The notes: generated by a model not told the origin, from the letters alone. A DNA stretch of 64,000 nt from Streptomyces nojiriensis (GCF_017639205.1 NZ_CP071139.1:8059501-8123500); one strand, 5' to 3'. Positions 42,787-51,526 are shown, counted from the first letter of the stretch. Translations and numbers: made by a program.

Positions 42787-43281
42787 ATGGATCAGGAAGC
42801 CTTACGGCGCCCCGGCGGTCGGACCGGTGACATGACCGCCGCCCGGCACATGCGGGAGCTGGACAGGGCCGACGCCCTGCGACTGCTGTCGACGGTGTCA
42901 CTGGGACGCATCGTCTTCACGCAGCACGCCCTGCCCGCCGTCCGGCCGGTCAACCACCTCGTCGAGGGCGAGGACGTCATCGTCCGGATCCACGACGGCG
43001 GGGCGCTGGCCTCCCTGGCGGCACCCGCCGACGCCCCCGGCGTGGTGGTGGCCTACGAAGCGGACGACATCGACCCCGTCACGCACCTCGGCTGGAGCGT
43101 TGTCGTCACCGGCTACGCGAGGGTGGTGGTCGACACCGACGAGGTGGACCGGTACGCGCACCTGCTACGCCCCTGGGTGGCCCGCCCGATGACCAGCGCC
43201 CTGCGGATCCACCCCGACCTCGTCACCGGATTCCGGCTGGAGGCGGACCCGACGCGGCTGGTGTCGGCGGTCCGGGGCTGA
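42787..43281 (+). CDS. pyridoxamine 5'-phosphate oxidase-like flavin-binding protein
   Basis: 164 residues of the split-barrel PNPOx/FMN-binding fold: LLSTVSLGRIVFTQHALPAVRPVNHLV, then GALASLAAPADAPGVVVAYEADDID, and GWSVVVTGYARVV. The order and length fit the DUF/PNPOx_2 proteins often found in the DevR regulon of actinobacteria, where they may bind flavin or F420. An internal ATG in GDMTAARHMREL could be the true start. It is co-oriented with the STAS gene. Confidence 0.85.
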   Translation: MDQEALRRPGGRTGDMTAARHMRELDRADALRLLSTVSLGRIVFTQHALPAVRPVNHLVEGEDVIVRIHDGGALASLAAPADAPGVVVAYEADDIDPVTHLGWSVVVTGYARVVVDTDEVDRYAHLLRPWVARPMTSALRIHPDLVTGFRLEADPTRLVSAVRG

Positions 43282-43290
43282 CAGCGGACC

Positions 43291-43330
43291 GGCCCCGGTC
43301 GGCCCCGGTCCGCTCCGGTCCGCTCCGGTC
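43291..43330. repeat. 10-bp tandem repeat, four copies
   Basis: Two copies of GGCCCCGGTC followed by two copies of CGCTCCGGTC lie exactly between the convergent PNPOx-like and kinase genes, one base before the kinase stop codon. Confidence 0.85.
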
Positions 43331-43331
43331 C

Positions 43332-45050
43332 TCAGCTCCCGGTGTGGAGGGGCGCCCGCCAGACGAGCCTGGTGCCCCCCTCGTCGGGAATCTCGTGGGT
43401 GAAGGACCCGCCCAGGCTCCGCGCCCGCTCGTCGAGGTTGCGCAGGCCGCTCCTGCGCCCCTGGGCCGGCAGGCCCTTCCCGTCGTCCGACACGGTCAGC
43501 ATGATCTCGCCCTGGCCGGCCTTGAGGGTCACGCCGACCCGGGTGGCCTGCGCGTGGCGGGCGGCGTTGCTGAGGAGTTCACCCAGTACGGCCATGACGT
43601 GGTCGGCCAGCTGCGGTGTCACGTCGGTGTCGAGCAGGCCCTCCATGCTCAGGCGCGGCGGGAGACGGAGGGTGGTGGCCGCGTCGCCGACGGCCCGGGC
43701 GGCGCGTGCGCGCAGACCGGGGTCGCTCTCGCGGTCCTTGGTGCGGAGTCCGAAGATCGTCGACCGGATGATCTTGATTGTTTCGTCCAGGTCGTCGACC
43801 GCCCGGCCGACCCGTTCGGCGGCTCCCTCGTGCTCGACGAGCCGGGCGGCGCTCTGCAGGGTCATGCCGGTGGCGAAGAGCCGCTGGATGGCCAGGTCGT
43901 GCAGGTCACGGGCGATCCGGTCGCGTTCCTCCAGCAGGGCTATCTGCTCGGCGTCCCGGCGCCGCTCCGCCAGTTCCAGGGCGAGAGCGGCCTGACCCGC
44001 GAAGGCGACGAGGGGCTCCAGCTCGCCCTCGCCGAACGCCGGTTCCCCCGCCGCGCGCGCGAGCAGCAGCACGCCCCGGCTCTCGCCCCCCGCGGTGCCC
44101 AACGGGACGGCCACGGCGGGCCCCGGTACGCCCTGCACCTGGGCCTCGGCCGGGTAGCGTCCGTCGGCCGAGGGCAGCACGGCCGTGACGGGCTTGCCGG
44201 CCTGGTGCGCCGCCCCCGAGAGCGTGCCGGCGAAGGGTACGACGAGGCCCTGCCGCGCGCTCGCGTCCGAACCGGCCGCCAACTCCACGACCAAGCCGTC
44301 GATGCCGGCCACGGGCATGGCGATGTCCGCGAGGCGGGCCGCGGTGATCTCCTGTGCGCGGCGGGCGATGAGCTCCAGCACCGCCGGGCGCGAACTGCCG
44401 GACAGCAGGCTCTCGGTGATCTCCGCATTGGCCTTCAGCCAGCGCTGCTGGCGCTGCGAGTCCTCGTAGAGCCGCGCGTTGTCGATCGCCACGCCCGCGG
44501 CCACCGAGAGGGTGGAGATCACGGTCTCGTCCTCGGTGTCGAAGTCGAGCCCGCCCCGCTTGTCGGTCAGGTAGAGGTTGCCGAACACCTCGTCGCGGAC
44601 CCGGATCGGCACGCCGAGGAAGGTACGCATGGGCGGGTGATGGGCCGGGAAGCCGTAGGACGAGGAGTGCGCGCCGAGATCGGTGAGGCGCAGGGGCTCC
44701 GGGTGGTGGATGACCTCCCCGAGCAGACCGTGGCCGGCCGGCAGGGGGCCGATCCCGGTGATCTGTTCGTGCGTGAGTCCCACCGTCAGGAACTGGGCGA
44801 GCGTGCGGCCGTCGGGTCCGATCACCCCCAGGGCGCCGTACTCGGCGTCGACGAGCAGCGCGGCCGCCTCCACGATCCGCCGGAGCACCTGGGCGAGGTC
44901 CAGCTCCCGCCCCACCGACACGACGGCCTCCAGGAGGCTGTGCACCCGGTCGCGGGTGCCGCGCACGGCGTCGATCCGCACTTGGAGCTCGTCCAGCAGC
45001 TCGTCCAGCCGCATCCTCGGTACCCGGGTCAACGGATTCCCCACACCCAC
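43332..45050 (-). CDS. GAF-domain sensor histidine kinase, DevS/DosS-like haem sensor
   Basis: 572 residues with no membrane segment. GAF domain 1 spans about 50-195 and contains GFPAHHPPMRTFLGVPIRV; the histidine before PPMRTFLG (H138) matches the haem-binding His149 of mycobacterial DevS. GAF domain 2 spans about 215-360. The HisKA_3 H-box is ERDRIARDLHDLAIQRLFA with H384, and the ATPase domain has ELLSNAARHAQATRV and DDGKGLP. It should sense oxygen, NO or CO through haem and phosphorylate the nearby DevR-like regulator. The GTG at 45050 is chosen for GGAGGGG seven bases upstream; ATG 45014 is an alternative. Confidence 0.9.
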   Translation of the reverse strand: MGVGNPLTRVPRMRLDELLDELQVRIDAVRGTRDRVHSLLEAVVSVGRELDLAQVLRRIVEAAALLVDAEYGALGVIGPDGRTLAQFLTVGLTHEQITGIGPLPAGHGLLGEVIHHPEPLRLTDLGAHSSSYGFPAHHPPMRTFLGVPIRVRDEVFGNLYLTDKRGGLDFDTEDETVISTLSVAAGVAIDNARLYEDSQRQQRWLKANAEITESLLSGSSRPAVLELIARRAQEITAARLADIAMPVAGIDGLVVELAAGSDASARQGLVVPFAGTLSGAAHQAGKPVTAVLPSADGRYPAEAQVQGVPGPAVAVPLGTAGGESRGVLLLARAAGEPAFGEGELEPLVAFAGQAALALELAERRRDAEQIALLEERDRIARDLHDLAIQRLFATGMTLQSAARLVEHEGAAERVGRAVDDLDETIKIIRSTIFGLRTKDRESDPGLRARAARAVGDAATTLRLPPRLSMEGLLDTDVTPQLADHVMAVLGELLSNAARHAQATRVGVTLKAGQGEIMLTVSDDGKGLPAQGRRSGLRNLDERARSLGGSFTHEIPDEGGTRLVWRAPLHTGS

Positions 45051-45195
45051 GCGCTTTCCCCTCCGGTGGCTCGCTCGGTTGCCCGATCCACGGTCAGCGT
45101 ATCGACACGCCCGGGCTCGATGGGCGTCGTTGCGCAGGGATGTCCACTGTGACTGACTTGATCGAAACGCCGGACGACGACGGGGAGGAGATGCC

Positions 45196-45990
45196 ATGGG
45201 TCTGAAGAAGGCGGTCTACGAGGACGAGCTGCTGCGGCTCCAGACGGAACTGATCAAACTCCAGGAGTGGGTGCGTGCGGAAGGTGCCCGTCTCGTCGTC
45301 GTCTTCGAAGGGCGCGACGCGGCGGGCAAGGGAGGCACGATCAAGCGGGTCGCGGAACACCTCAACCCCCGCGTGGCACGCATCGCGGCCCTGCCGAAGC
45401 CGACGGAGCGGGAGCGCACCCAGTGGTACTTCCAGCGCTACGTGGAGCACCTGCCCGCCGCCGGCGAGATCGTCCTGTTCGACCGCAGCTGGTACAACCG
45501 GGCCGGGGTCGAGCACGTCATGGGCTTCTGCACGCCTGCGCAGCACCGGCTCTTCCTGCGCCAGTGCCCGGTGTTCGAGCACATGCTCGTGGAAGACGGG
45601 GTCCTGCTCCGCAAGTACTGGTTCTCCGTCAGCGACGCGGTGCAGGAGGAGCGCTTCCGTCGCCGCACGCAGGACCCGCTGCGGCGGTGGAAGCTCTCCC
45701 CGATGGACCTGGAGTCCCTCACCCGCTGGGAGGCGTACTCCCGGGCCAAGGACGAGATGCTCGTCCACACGGACACGGTGGACTCCCCGTGGTACGTGGT
45801 GGAGAGCGACGACAAGCGCAGCGCGAGACTCAACATGATCGCCCACCTGCTGTCCTCGCTTCCCTACGCGGATGTGGCGCTGCCGTCGCTCACCCTGCCG
45901 CCCCGTCCCCCGTCGACGGGTTACCAGCGCCCGTCCAAAGAGCTTCAGAACGCCGTTCCCGACCATGCGGCCACGCTCGGGAAGGACTGA
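45196..45990 (+). CDS. ppk2: polyphosphate kinase 2
   Basis: 264 residues. Walker A is VFEGRDAAGKGGTIKR at 44-58, the lid and Walker B regions are FQRYVEHLPAAGEIVLFDRSWYNRAGVEHVMGF (contains DRSWYNR), and RRRTQDPLRRWKLSPMDLES follows. This is the one-domain PPK2 that uses polyphosphate to phosphorylate nucleotides (ADP to ATP or GDP to GTP). The ATG has GGGGAGGAG upstream. It is divergent from the DevS-like kinase by about 145 bp and fits an energy-reserve role under hypoxic or stress control. Confidence 0.95.
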   Translation: MGLKKAVYEDELLRLQTELIKLQEWVRAEGARLVVVFEGRDAAGKGGTIKRVAEHLNPRVARIAALPKPTERERTQWYFQRYVEHLPAAGEIVLFDRSWYNRAGVEHVMGFCTPAQHRLFLRQCPVFEHMLVEDGVLLRKYWFSVSDAVQEERFRRRTQDPLRRWKLSPMDLESLTRWEAYSRAKDEMLVHTDTVDSPWYVVESDDKRSARLNMIAHLLSSLPYADVALPSLTLPPRPPSTGYQRPSKELQNAVPDHAATLGKD

Positions 45991-46165
45991 AGCGCGGCGT
46001 TGGACGCGCCTGCGGAAAGTGGGAGATTCCCGATTCGGCCAGTGCGCATCTGTTTCGCGCCGGTTCGGGCGGATCCGGCTGTCGGGTTGTCCGGTAAGTG
46101 CTGTGCTGGAGGGGCTGCGCCCGTCGGGGCGAGCGTCGGACAGCGCAAACAGGGGGTCTTCAGCG

Positions 46166-47812
46166 ATGGCTTCTCTGCACTACGAAGTACTCACCGATCC
46201 GGCTCCGCTCCAGGTGCCGGTCGCGGGCGAGGAACGCCAGGGATCGGTCTACGTCATCGTCTCCAATCCGACCATGGACGAGGTGATCTGGTACTCCATC
46301 GAGATACGAGTGCCCTGCGGCCAGGCGGACGGTGATCTGACGGCACATCCGAAGACGATCACCGCGCGGGTCGAGCGGAACACGGCGACGAAGAACGGGG
46401 AGGAGCCGATCGTCGCCTGGGACGACAGCACGGGCGTCCTCACCGTGACCGCCCGGCCGAACACGCTGTTCCAGGAGGCCGGTTCCATGGCCCTGGTCCT
46501 GGACGGCTTCCCCGTCTCCAGCGCATCGGGACTGGTGCTGCTGCGCGTGACGGAGAGGGCGGCGAACGGCGCCAGGGTGCAGAAGAACCCGGTGACCTTG
46601 AGCCTCCTGAAGCAGCTGCCGAAGGTGCCGCGCAACTTCCGTGCGAAGCGGTCCCTGGTGGCCGGCGGCCAGGACGTCGTCCTGCAGTGGGACGGACCCG
46701 ACACCCTCACCTACCGGATCCAGGGTCCGGAAGGCACCTCGGAGGCGGTTGCGCCGAGGCAGGGCACGACCGGCTGGCAGTGGTCGCCGACGGCGGGCCA
46801 GGACCCGAAGCGGGACGCCACGTACACCCTGATCGCCACCTCCCCGGGCGGGCAGCAGCCCGGGTACTTCCTCACCACGACCGTCCACCTGCGCAGCCCC
46901 GAGTTCGAGGGCGTCACCGCGACGACCGGTATCCACAGCCCCTGGGTCGAGGGCACGACGGACCGGGGCCGGATCGTCTTCACCGCGCAGGGGGCCCAGA
47001 TCCGCGACGCCGCCGACGGCCTCGGGACCCTCTCCGCCGCCAGGGCCGACGTCGACACCGTGACGGCGGCGTGGGTCCGGGGGCGCGAGAGCGACGCCGG
47101 GTGGATCCGGTTCCCGTCCGACGGGATCAGGGTCGGGCGCGGCGGTGGAGACGACTTGGGAACCGTCACGGCCGACAAGATCGGCGTGCACGGCATCAAC
47201 ACCCAGTGGGTGGGGGACCGGGACTCGGGCAAGGGATGGGTGGAGTTCCCGCAGTCGGGAGTGAACGTCCGCAAGGACGGAAAGCAGGACTGGGGAACCG
47301 TCGCCGCTGACCTGGCGGACCTGAACGGCATCAACACCAAGTGGGTGCAGGGCCGCACGGCCGCCGACGGATGGATCGAGTTCCCTGCCTCCGGGATGAA
47401 CGTGTTCCAGGGCGCCGGGAGCCGCCAGTGGGGGACCGTCGCGGCCGACAAGGCGGACCTGAACGACGTGGTCACCCACCGGGCCCAGGTCAGGGAACGT
47501 CTCACCCTGCAGGGCGGGCTGACCGTCGACAACGTGCTGGAGACGCAGGACGGCCCGCCACGGCTGATCGTCCACGGCCGCCTGGATGCCGAGGGCGAGG
47601 TGAAGGCCGACCGCACGGTCACCGTCACCGGAGACCTCACCACCGTCGGCATGCTGCGCGTTCAAGGTGAGTCGCGCCTGCAGGGGAAGGTGAACGCCGG
47701 CGCGCACCTGTCGGTCCGTAACGGTGGCGCCTGGATCATGCACACGAACGACGGGAAGGTGGCGATCAACGGCGACCTGCGCGTCCACGGGGCGTTCCGC
47801 TCCGATTCCTGA
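46166..47812 (+). CDS. beta-repeat protein of unknown function
   Basis: 548 residues, no signal peptide or membrane helix. Residues 1-170 look like a beta-sandwich (SVYVIVSNPTMDEVIWYSIE). Residues 175-250 are Ig-like text. Residues 255-435 hold four imperfect 45-residue repeats with the pattern NTKWV-GR---GWIEFP-SG-NV------WGTV-AD-ADLNGI. Residues 440-548 form a right-handed beta-helix-like tail (TVDNVLETQ, RLIVHGRLDAEGEV, TVTVTGDLTTVGMLRVQGE). The make-up recalls phage tail fibres or trimeric surface fibres, but I recognise no family. The start at 46166 is the first ATG after AGGGGG. Confidence 0.75.
   Translation: MASLHYEVLTDPAPLQVPVAGEERQGSVYVIVSNPTMDEVIWYSIEIRVPCGQADGDLTAHPKTITARVERNTATKNGEEPIVAWDDSTGVLTVTARPNTLFQEAGSMALVLDGFPVSSASGLVLLRVTERAANGARVQKNPVTLSLLKQLPKVPRNFRAKRSLVAGGQDVVLQWDGPDTLTYRIQGPEGTSEAVAPRQGTTGWQWSPTAGQDPKRDATYTLIATSPGGQQPGYFLTTTVHLRSPEFEGVTATTGIHSPWVEGTTDRGRIVFTAQGAQIRDAADGLGTLSAARADVDTVTAAWVRGRESDAGWIRFPSDGIRVGRGGGDDLGTVTADKIGVHGINTQWVGDRDSGKGWVEFPQSGVNVRKDGKQDWGTVAADLADLNGINTKWVQGRTAADGWIEFPASGMNVFQGAGSRQWGTVAADKADLNDVVTHRAQVRERLTLQGGLTVDNVLETQDGPPRLIVHGRLDAEGEVKADRTVTVTGDLTTVGMLRVQGESRLQGKVNAGAHLSVRNGGAWIMHTNDGKVAINGDLRVHGAFRSDS
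46928..47470 (+). repeat. four 135-bp coding repeats in the beta-repeat protein
   Basis: The repeats begin GIHSPWVEG, TAAWVRGR, NTQWVGDR and NTKWVQGR and end with LSAARADV, VTADKIGV, VAADLADL and VAADKADL. Units 3 and 4 are the most alike, so the most recent duplication is probably there. Confidence 0.75.
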
Positions 47813-47857
47813 CCACGCTGTCGAGCAGACGTCCCCCCGCCGGGCTTTGCGCCACTA

Positions 47858-47885
47858 CGGACTTCCCCCGGCCGGGGGAAGTCCG
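47858..47885. terminator. 28-bp perfect palindrome between convergent genes
   Basis: CGGACTTCCCCCGG meets its exact complement CCGGGGGAAGTCCG without a spacer, midway between the beta-repeat gene and the SsuA-type gene. Confidence 0.75.
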
Positions 47886-47960
47886 GACGGCCTCCGGGGA
47901 TCCGGACGGACCCCGCGGACGGCTCGTCGGGACCGCAAACCAGGCTCCTGGGTTGCGGGG

Positions 47961-49073
47961 TTACTTGGCGCCGAGGCCGGCGTCGGAGACCTCGGGCTTG
48001 CCGGCGGCCTTGAGCACCTTGTTGAGGAGCGTGAGGTCGTAGATGCCGGTGAGGTCGGGTTCCTCGATGAGCTTGGCCTTGACCGCCCATTCGGACTGGG
48101 TCTTGAGGGTGGCGGCCAGCGGGTCGTCGGTGATGGCGATGCCGGGCCAGGCGGGGTCGATGACCTTGGCGTCGAGCGGCTTGCCGCCTTCGGCCTCGAG
48201 GCGGGCGTTGGCGGAGGCCTTGGCCTTGTCCTGGTTGGCGTGGATCCACTCGTTGGTCTTGACGGTGCCGCGCAGCACGGCCTCGACGACGTCGGGGTGC
48301 TCCTTGAGGAACTTCTGCGACACGATGATGTTCGTGATCACGAACTTCTTGTCGGGCCACAGGCTGGTCTCGTCGAGGAGGACGGAGCCGCCGTCGGAGA
48401 CGAGCTTGGAGGCGGTGGGTTCGGGGACCCAGGCGCCGTCGATGGAGCCCTGCTTGAAGGCGTCGGGGGTGACCTTGTTGTCGGTGCGGACGACGGAGAC
48501 GTCGCCCTTGCCGGATTCGGGGTCGACCTTCCAGCCCTTCTCGGAGATCCAGTTGAGGAAGGCGACGTCCTGGGTGTTCCCCTTCTGGGGGGTGGCGATC
48601 TTCTTGCCCTTGAGGTCGTCGAGGGTTTTGATCTTGTCCGGGTTGACGACGAGCTTGACGCCGCCGGAGGCGGATCCGGAGATGATCCGCAGGTTGGAGC
48701 CCTTGGACTTGACGTAGCCGTTGATGGACGGCGAGGGGCCGATGAAGCCGATGTCGAGGGAGCCGCCGTTGAGGGCTTCGATCTCGGACGGGCCGGCGTT
48801 GAAGGACTGCGGCTTGATCTTGGTGCCGTTCAGTTCCTTCTCGATCAGGCCTTCCTGGAGGCCGACCAGCGCGGTGGCGTGCGTCAGGTTCGGGAAGTAC
48901 CCGATCCGGACCTCGGAGGCGGAGAGCTTCTTGCCCGCATCGGCCGCGGTGTTGGCGGCCTTGTCGTCCTCCTTCTTCGCCTCGGAGCCGTAGCCGCAGG
49001 CGGTGAGCAGGAGCGGAAGGGTCGCAGTGACGGCGATGGCACGCAGGGCGGTGAGCGGTCTTGCGGCAGACAC
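47961..49073 (-). CDS. sulfonate/aliphatic ABC transporter substrate-binding lipoprotein, SsuA-like
   Basis: 370 residues. A lipoprotein signal peptide with LPLLLTACGYG places the lipid-modified cysteine at residue 26. The mature part is a NMT1/SsuA-type binding protein (VRIGYFPNLTHATALVGLQEG, FNAGPSEIEALNGGSLDIGFIGPSP, VAFLNWISEKGWK). Such proteins capture sulfonates, sulfate esters or similar small sulfur compounds. The GTG at 49073 has AAAGGA upstream. No permease or ATPase gene lies next to it, so it works with components encoded elsewhere or the operon has been lost. A leader peptide lies 260 bp upstream. Confidence 0.88.
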   Translation of the reverse strand: MSAARPLTALRAIAVTATLPLLLTACGYGSEAKKEDDKAANTAADAGKKLSASEVRIGYFPNLTHATALVGLQEGLIEKELNGTKIKPQSFNAGPSEIEALNGGSLDIGFIGPSPSINGYVKSKGSNLRIISGSASGGVKLVVNPDKIKTLDDLKGKKIATPQKGNTQDVAFLNWISEKGWKVDPESGKGDVSVVRTDNKVTPDAFKQGSIDGAWVPEPTASKLVSDGGSVLLDETSLWPDKKFVITNIIVSQKFLKEHPDVVEAVLRGTVKTNEWIHANQDKAKASANARLEAEGGKPLDAKVIDPAWPGIAITDDPLAATLKTQSEWAVKAKLIEEPDLTGIYDLTLLNKVLKAAGKPEVSDAGLGAK

Positions 49074-49334
49074 GGGGGTGTCCTTTCACGGGATGGTGTT
49101 CAGGGAGGTACGGGGACGGAGACGGGCGGCGAGAAGCCGTCGGCGCACACGGAAGTCACTCCCGGCCGTCGGCGGCGGGGTCGCGGTGGCAGGCGGGGGA
49201 GCGGACATCGGACGCCCGCGCTCGAACGCGCGTGGCCGGTGAGGCCGGCCGAGGGGACCACCCGGCCGGGTGAGAGCGGGCTGGGGCAACGCCCAGGGGT
49301 GACCTGGGCAGGGGGCCGAGCCCGGCGAAGTGTG

Positions 49335-49406
49335 TCAGCCGGGCTGACAGATGGCGCTGGACGTACGGACCAGGTCGATGTGCCGACGGGAGGTCAGGGG
49401 CAGCAT
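49335..49406 (-). CDS. putative sulfur-responsive leader peptide
   Basis: A 23-residue ORF from ATG 49406 reads MLPLTSRRHIDLVRTSSAIC and ends QPG. The RRHIDL and SSAxC elements match short peptides annotated as putative leader peptides before sulfur genes in Streptomyces. It lies about 260 bp before the SsuA-type gene on the same strand. The late cysteine codon could let ribosome stalling report cysteine supply. No strong ribosome site is visible. Confidence 0.75.
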   Translation of the reverse strand: MLPLTSRRHIDLVRTSSAICQPG

Positions 49407-49511
49407 CCGGCCTGCGTGATGCAGTGTTCGCACGGCGACCTCCCCGGATTCCTAGTTTTCCCACCTGGTTGGTAGGCATATTGGCAGAGGCGGAGACCCG
49501 CCCCAAGGGGG

Positions 49512-49558
49512 TGACCGAATGGTGGACGTCGGAATCTCAAAATGCGAGAAAGTGCAGG
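49512..49558 (-). promoter_or_regulatory. conserved box 1 upstream of the ssuA leader
   Basis: The 47-bp segment contains TGACCGAATGGTGGAC, then TCTCAAAATGCGAGAAA and GTGCAGG. The same order recurs at 51560-51607 before the SfnB-like gene, with about two thirds of positions identical. Both face minus-strand sulfur genes, so a common regulator or UP element is likely. Confidence 0.5.
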
Positions 49559-49606
49559 TAGGGCGGGGCCGGCAAGATCCGGAAGAGACGGCCTAGGGGG
49601 TGGGGG

Positions 49607-50065
49607 TCAGGGATTGGTCCAGGCCCCGGGCGTGTCGGCCAGTGCCGATACGTCGGCGGGCAGGTCGGACGACGCGACGTCGGCGAGCGTCACGCCGTCG
49701 AGGATCTCGCGCACATTGGCCCGCAGCGCGATCCACAGGGGGAGCAGCGCCTGGGCGGGGCCGGTGTAGGACAGGTCCGGCGGGCGTACCCCGCGCACCG
49801 AGACGAGCGGTCCGTCCACGATGCGGATCACATCCGCGATGCTGATGGACCCGGCGGGCTTGGCCAGCCGGTAGCCGCCGTTGCCGCCTCGCTGGCTGAG
49901 CACGAGACCGCCTCGGCGCATGTCGTTCAGGATGCCCTCGAGGAACTTGTGCGGGATGTCCTGGGCGTCGGCGATGGCCTCGGCCTTCACCGGCCCGTCA
50001 TCCTGTGACGCGGCAAGCTGCAGCGCGGCACGTACCGCATAGTCCGCCCTGGCTGAGATCCGCAT
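49607..50065 (-). CDS. Rrf2 family transcriptional regulator, cysteine-free
   Basis: 152 residues beginning MRISARADYAVRAALQLA, the standard Rrf2 start; an upstream in-frame ATG at 50083 is less typical. The winged helix includes IPHKFLEGILNDMRRGGLV and RGGNGGYRLAKP. The three cysteines that bind an iron-sulfur cluster in IscR or NsrR are missing, so it is more like CymR, which works through protein-protein or metabolite signals in cysteine metabolism. It stands between the SfnB-like gene and the ssuA leader on the same strand and is the natural candidate to bind the repeated boxes. Confidence 0.88.
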   Translation of the reverse strand: MRISARADYAVRAALQLAASQDDGPVKAEAIADAQDIPHKFLEGILNDMRRGGLVLSQRGGNGGYRLAKPAGSISIADVIRIVDGPLVSVRGVRPPDLSYTGPAQALLPLWIALRANVREILDGVTLADVASSDLPADVSALADTPGAWTNP

Positions 50066-50133
50066 GCGGACATTATCCGGCATGGCCGGGGCCGGTGTCC
50101 GTCGCGGGTCCGCGACCTGAGCCGTGCCGTGCG

Positions 50134-51342
50134 TCAGCGGAAGGCCGGCACCGCGCGGTGGGAGCCGTTGAGATAGTGCTCGCCGATGGAGCGCAGGCGG
50201 TGCGCGACGGGGCGGTGGGCCGTCAGGACCCTGGCGTTGCGCCAGAACCGGTCCAGGCCGGGCGCGTCGGCGAGCTCCAGCACCCGGGCGGTGATGCGCA
50301 GGGCGGCCTTCGACGTCACGGCCTCGGCCGTGGCGACCAGGGCGGCGGCGCCCGCGGCTCCCTCCGCATCGAGGCGCGGCCCCAGGTCGAGGGCCTGCGC
50401 CAGCATGTCCGTGGCCCGGTCGACCACGGCGGTGGCCGTCTGGGCGGCGGAGGCGAGTTCCCCGTAGGTGAGGAAGAGGTCCGGGTCCTCACCGGGCAGC
50501 CGGTGTGCGCGGCCGCCCCTGCTGAGGTCGCGCGCCTCGGTGAGGGCGCCCTCGGCGATGCCGAGGCCGACGTGGCACAGGGCGAGCCGGAGCGCCGGCT
50601 CCGCGAGCGCGGTGAAGGGTGCCGTCGACTCCTCGTCGTGCGGCCGGCGGCCCAGCACCTGCTCGGGGGTGATGGCGACCCGGTCGAGGACGACCTCGCC
50701 CGCGCCGGCGACGCGCTGCCCCAGGCGGTCGTGGGCCGGCTCGACGGTCAGGCCCCGTGCACCGGGTGGGATCCGCACGACCAGGACGTCGCCGTTCGCG
50801 GCGCTGACGGCGTCGAGCACGATCTGGTCGGCCGTGGCCACCGCCGTGTGCACGGACCGGCGCCCGCTCAGCAGATGGCCGGTGCTGTGCCGCCTCAGCG
50901 TGAGGTCCGCTCCGTCGGTGTCCTCGTCGGGCCACGGAGCGCGGACCGCGCCGGTCCACAGCCACTGCTCGCGCACCGACTCCTCTTCGAGGATGCTCGC
51001 GTGCTGCTGACCCGCGTAGAAGCGTCCGCTCCAGGTGTGGACGTAGTGGCGGGCGAGTACGTCGCCGACGGAGCTGTCCGCCGCGGCGATCTCCCGGATG
51101 ACGGTGCATGCGGTACGCCAGTCCGTCCCGCGGCCCGGCCCCGGCGGGGTGAGGGCCGCGGGCAGGCCGGCTTCGCGGAGGCGGGCCGTCTCGTCGGTCG
51201 GCGGTTTACCCGCCTGATCGCGGACGATGGCGTCCGCCGCGAGGTCGTCCGCCACATCGCGGGCGGTACGCAGGAGCGCGCGGCGCCGTGCGTCGACGGA
51301 GCGGTGGTCGGCGGTGCTCGGCGTCGTCGGCACCGGCGTCAC
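50134..51342 (-). CDS. acyl-CoA dehydrogenase-fold flavin monooxygenase, SfnB/DszC-like
   Basis: About 402 residues. The fold of acyl-CoA dehydrogenases is recognisable (REIAAADSSVGDVLARHYVH, ALCHVGLGIAEGALTEARDL, and WRNARVLTAHRPVAHRLRSIGEHYLNG). The catalytic glutamate of true dehydrogenases is not obvious. DszC and SfnB relatives use reduced flavin to oxidise organosulfur compounds such as dimethyl sulfone. The GTG at 51342 is preferred because a small upstream ORF with a good ribosome site ends across it as GTGA. A start at 51435 is possible but adds an uncharacteristic arginine/proline leader. The sulfur neighbourhood supports the call. Confidence 0.72.
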   Translation of the reverse strand: MTPVPTTPSTADHRSVDARRRALLRTARDVADDLAADAIVRDQAGKPPTDETARLREAGLPAALTPPGPGRGTDWRTACTVIREIAAADSSVGDVLARHYVHTWSGRFYAGQQHASILEEESVREQWLWTGAVRAPWPDEDTDGADLTLRRHSTGHLLSGRRSVHTAVATADQIVLDAVSAANGDVLVVRIPPGARGLTVEPAHDRLGQRVAGAGEVVLDRVAITPEQVLGRRPHDEESTAPFTALAEPALRLALCHVGLGIAEGALTEARDLSRGGRAHRLPGEDPDLFLTYGELASAAQTATAVVDRATDMLAQALDLGPRLDAEGAAGAAALVATAEAVTSKAALRITARVLELADAPGLDRFWRNARVLTAHRPVAHRLRSIGEHYLNGSHRAVPAFR

Positions 51343-51416
51343 CGACAGGCCCGGGCGCCGCTGCGTGGCGCGCGAGCCGGGTGGACAGCGGTGCCATGGG
51401 GGATGGCGGTCGTCAT
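51339..51416 (-). CDS. upstream ORF coupled to the SfnB-like gene
   Basis: A 25-codon ORF from ATG 51416, with GGAG eight bases upstream, ends SGARACR and its TGA overlaps the GTG of the SfnB-like gene. A cysteine codon sits second from the end, as in the other leaders of this region, but the RRHxDL motif is absent. It may couple translation to cysteine supply. I am unsure because antisense or chance is possible. Confidence 0.45.
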   Translation of the reverse strand: MTTAIPHGTAVHPARAPRSGARACR

Positions 51417-51505
51417 GTCGACTGCTCCGGAACATTGTCGGGCGGCGTCGGCCGGTTGCTGAACGTGTGGGACGGGGCGCGGGGGAGAGGCCGCTATCCC
51501 CACCT

Positions 51506-51526
51506 TTCCTATCGGAGTGATAGGAA
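51506..51526. promoter_or_regulatory. inverted repeat TTCCTATC-N5-GATAGGAA
   Basis: Perfect 8-bp arms in the divergent promoter of the SfnB-like gene and the leader-winged-helix unit. A degenerate copy with TTCCTA and TAGGGAA arms lies at 51651-51672, and TTCCTAG recurs near 49451 before the ssuA leader. Candidate operator of the Rrf2 regulator. Confidence 0.5.
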
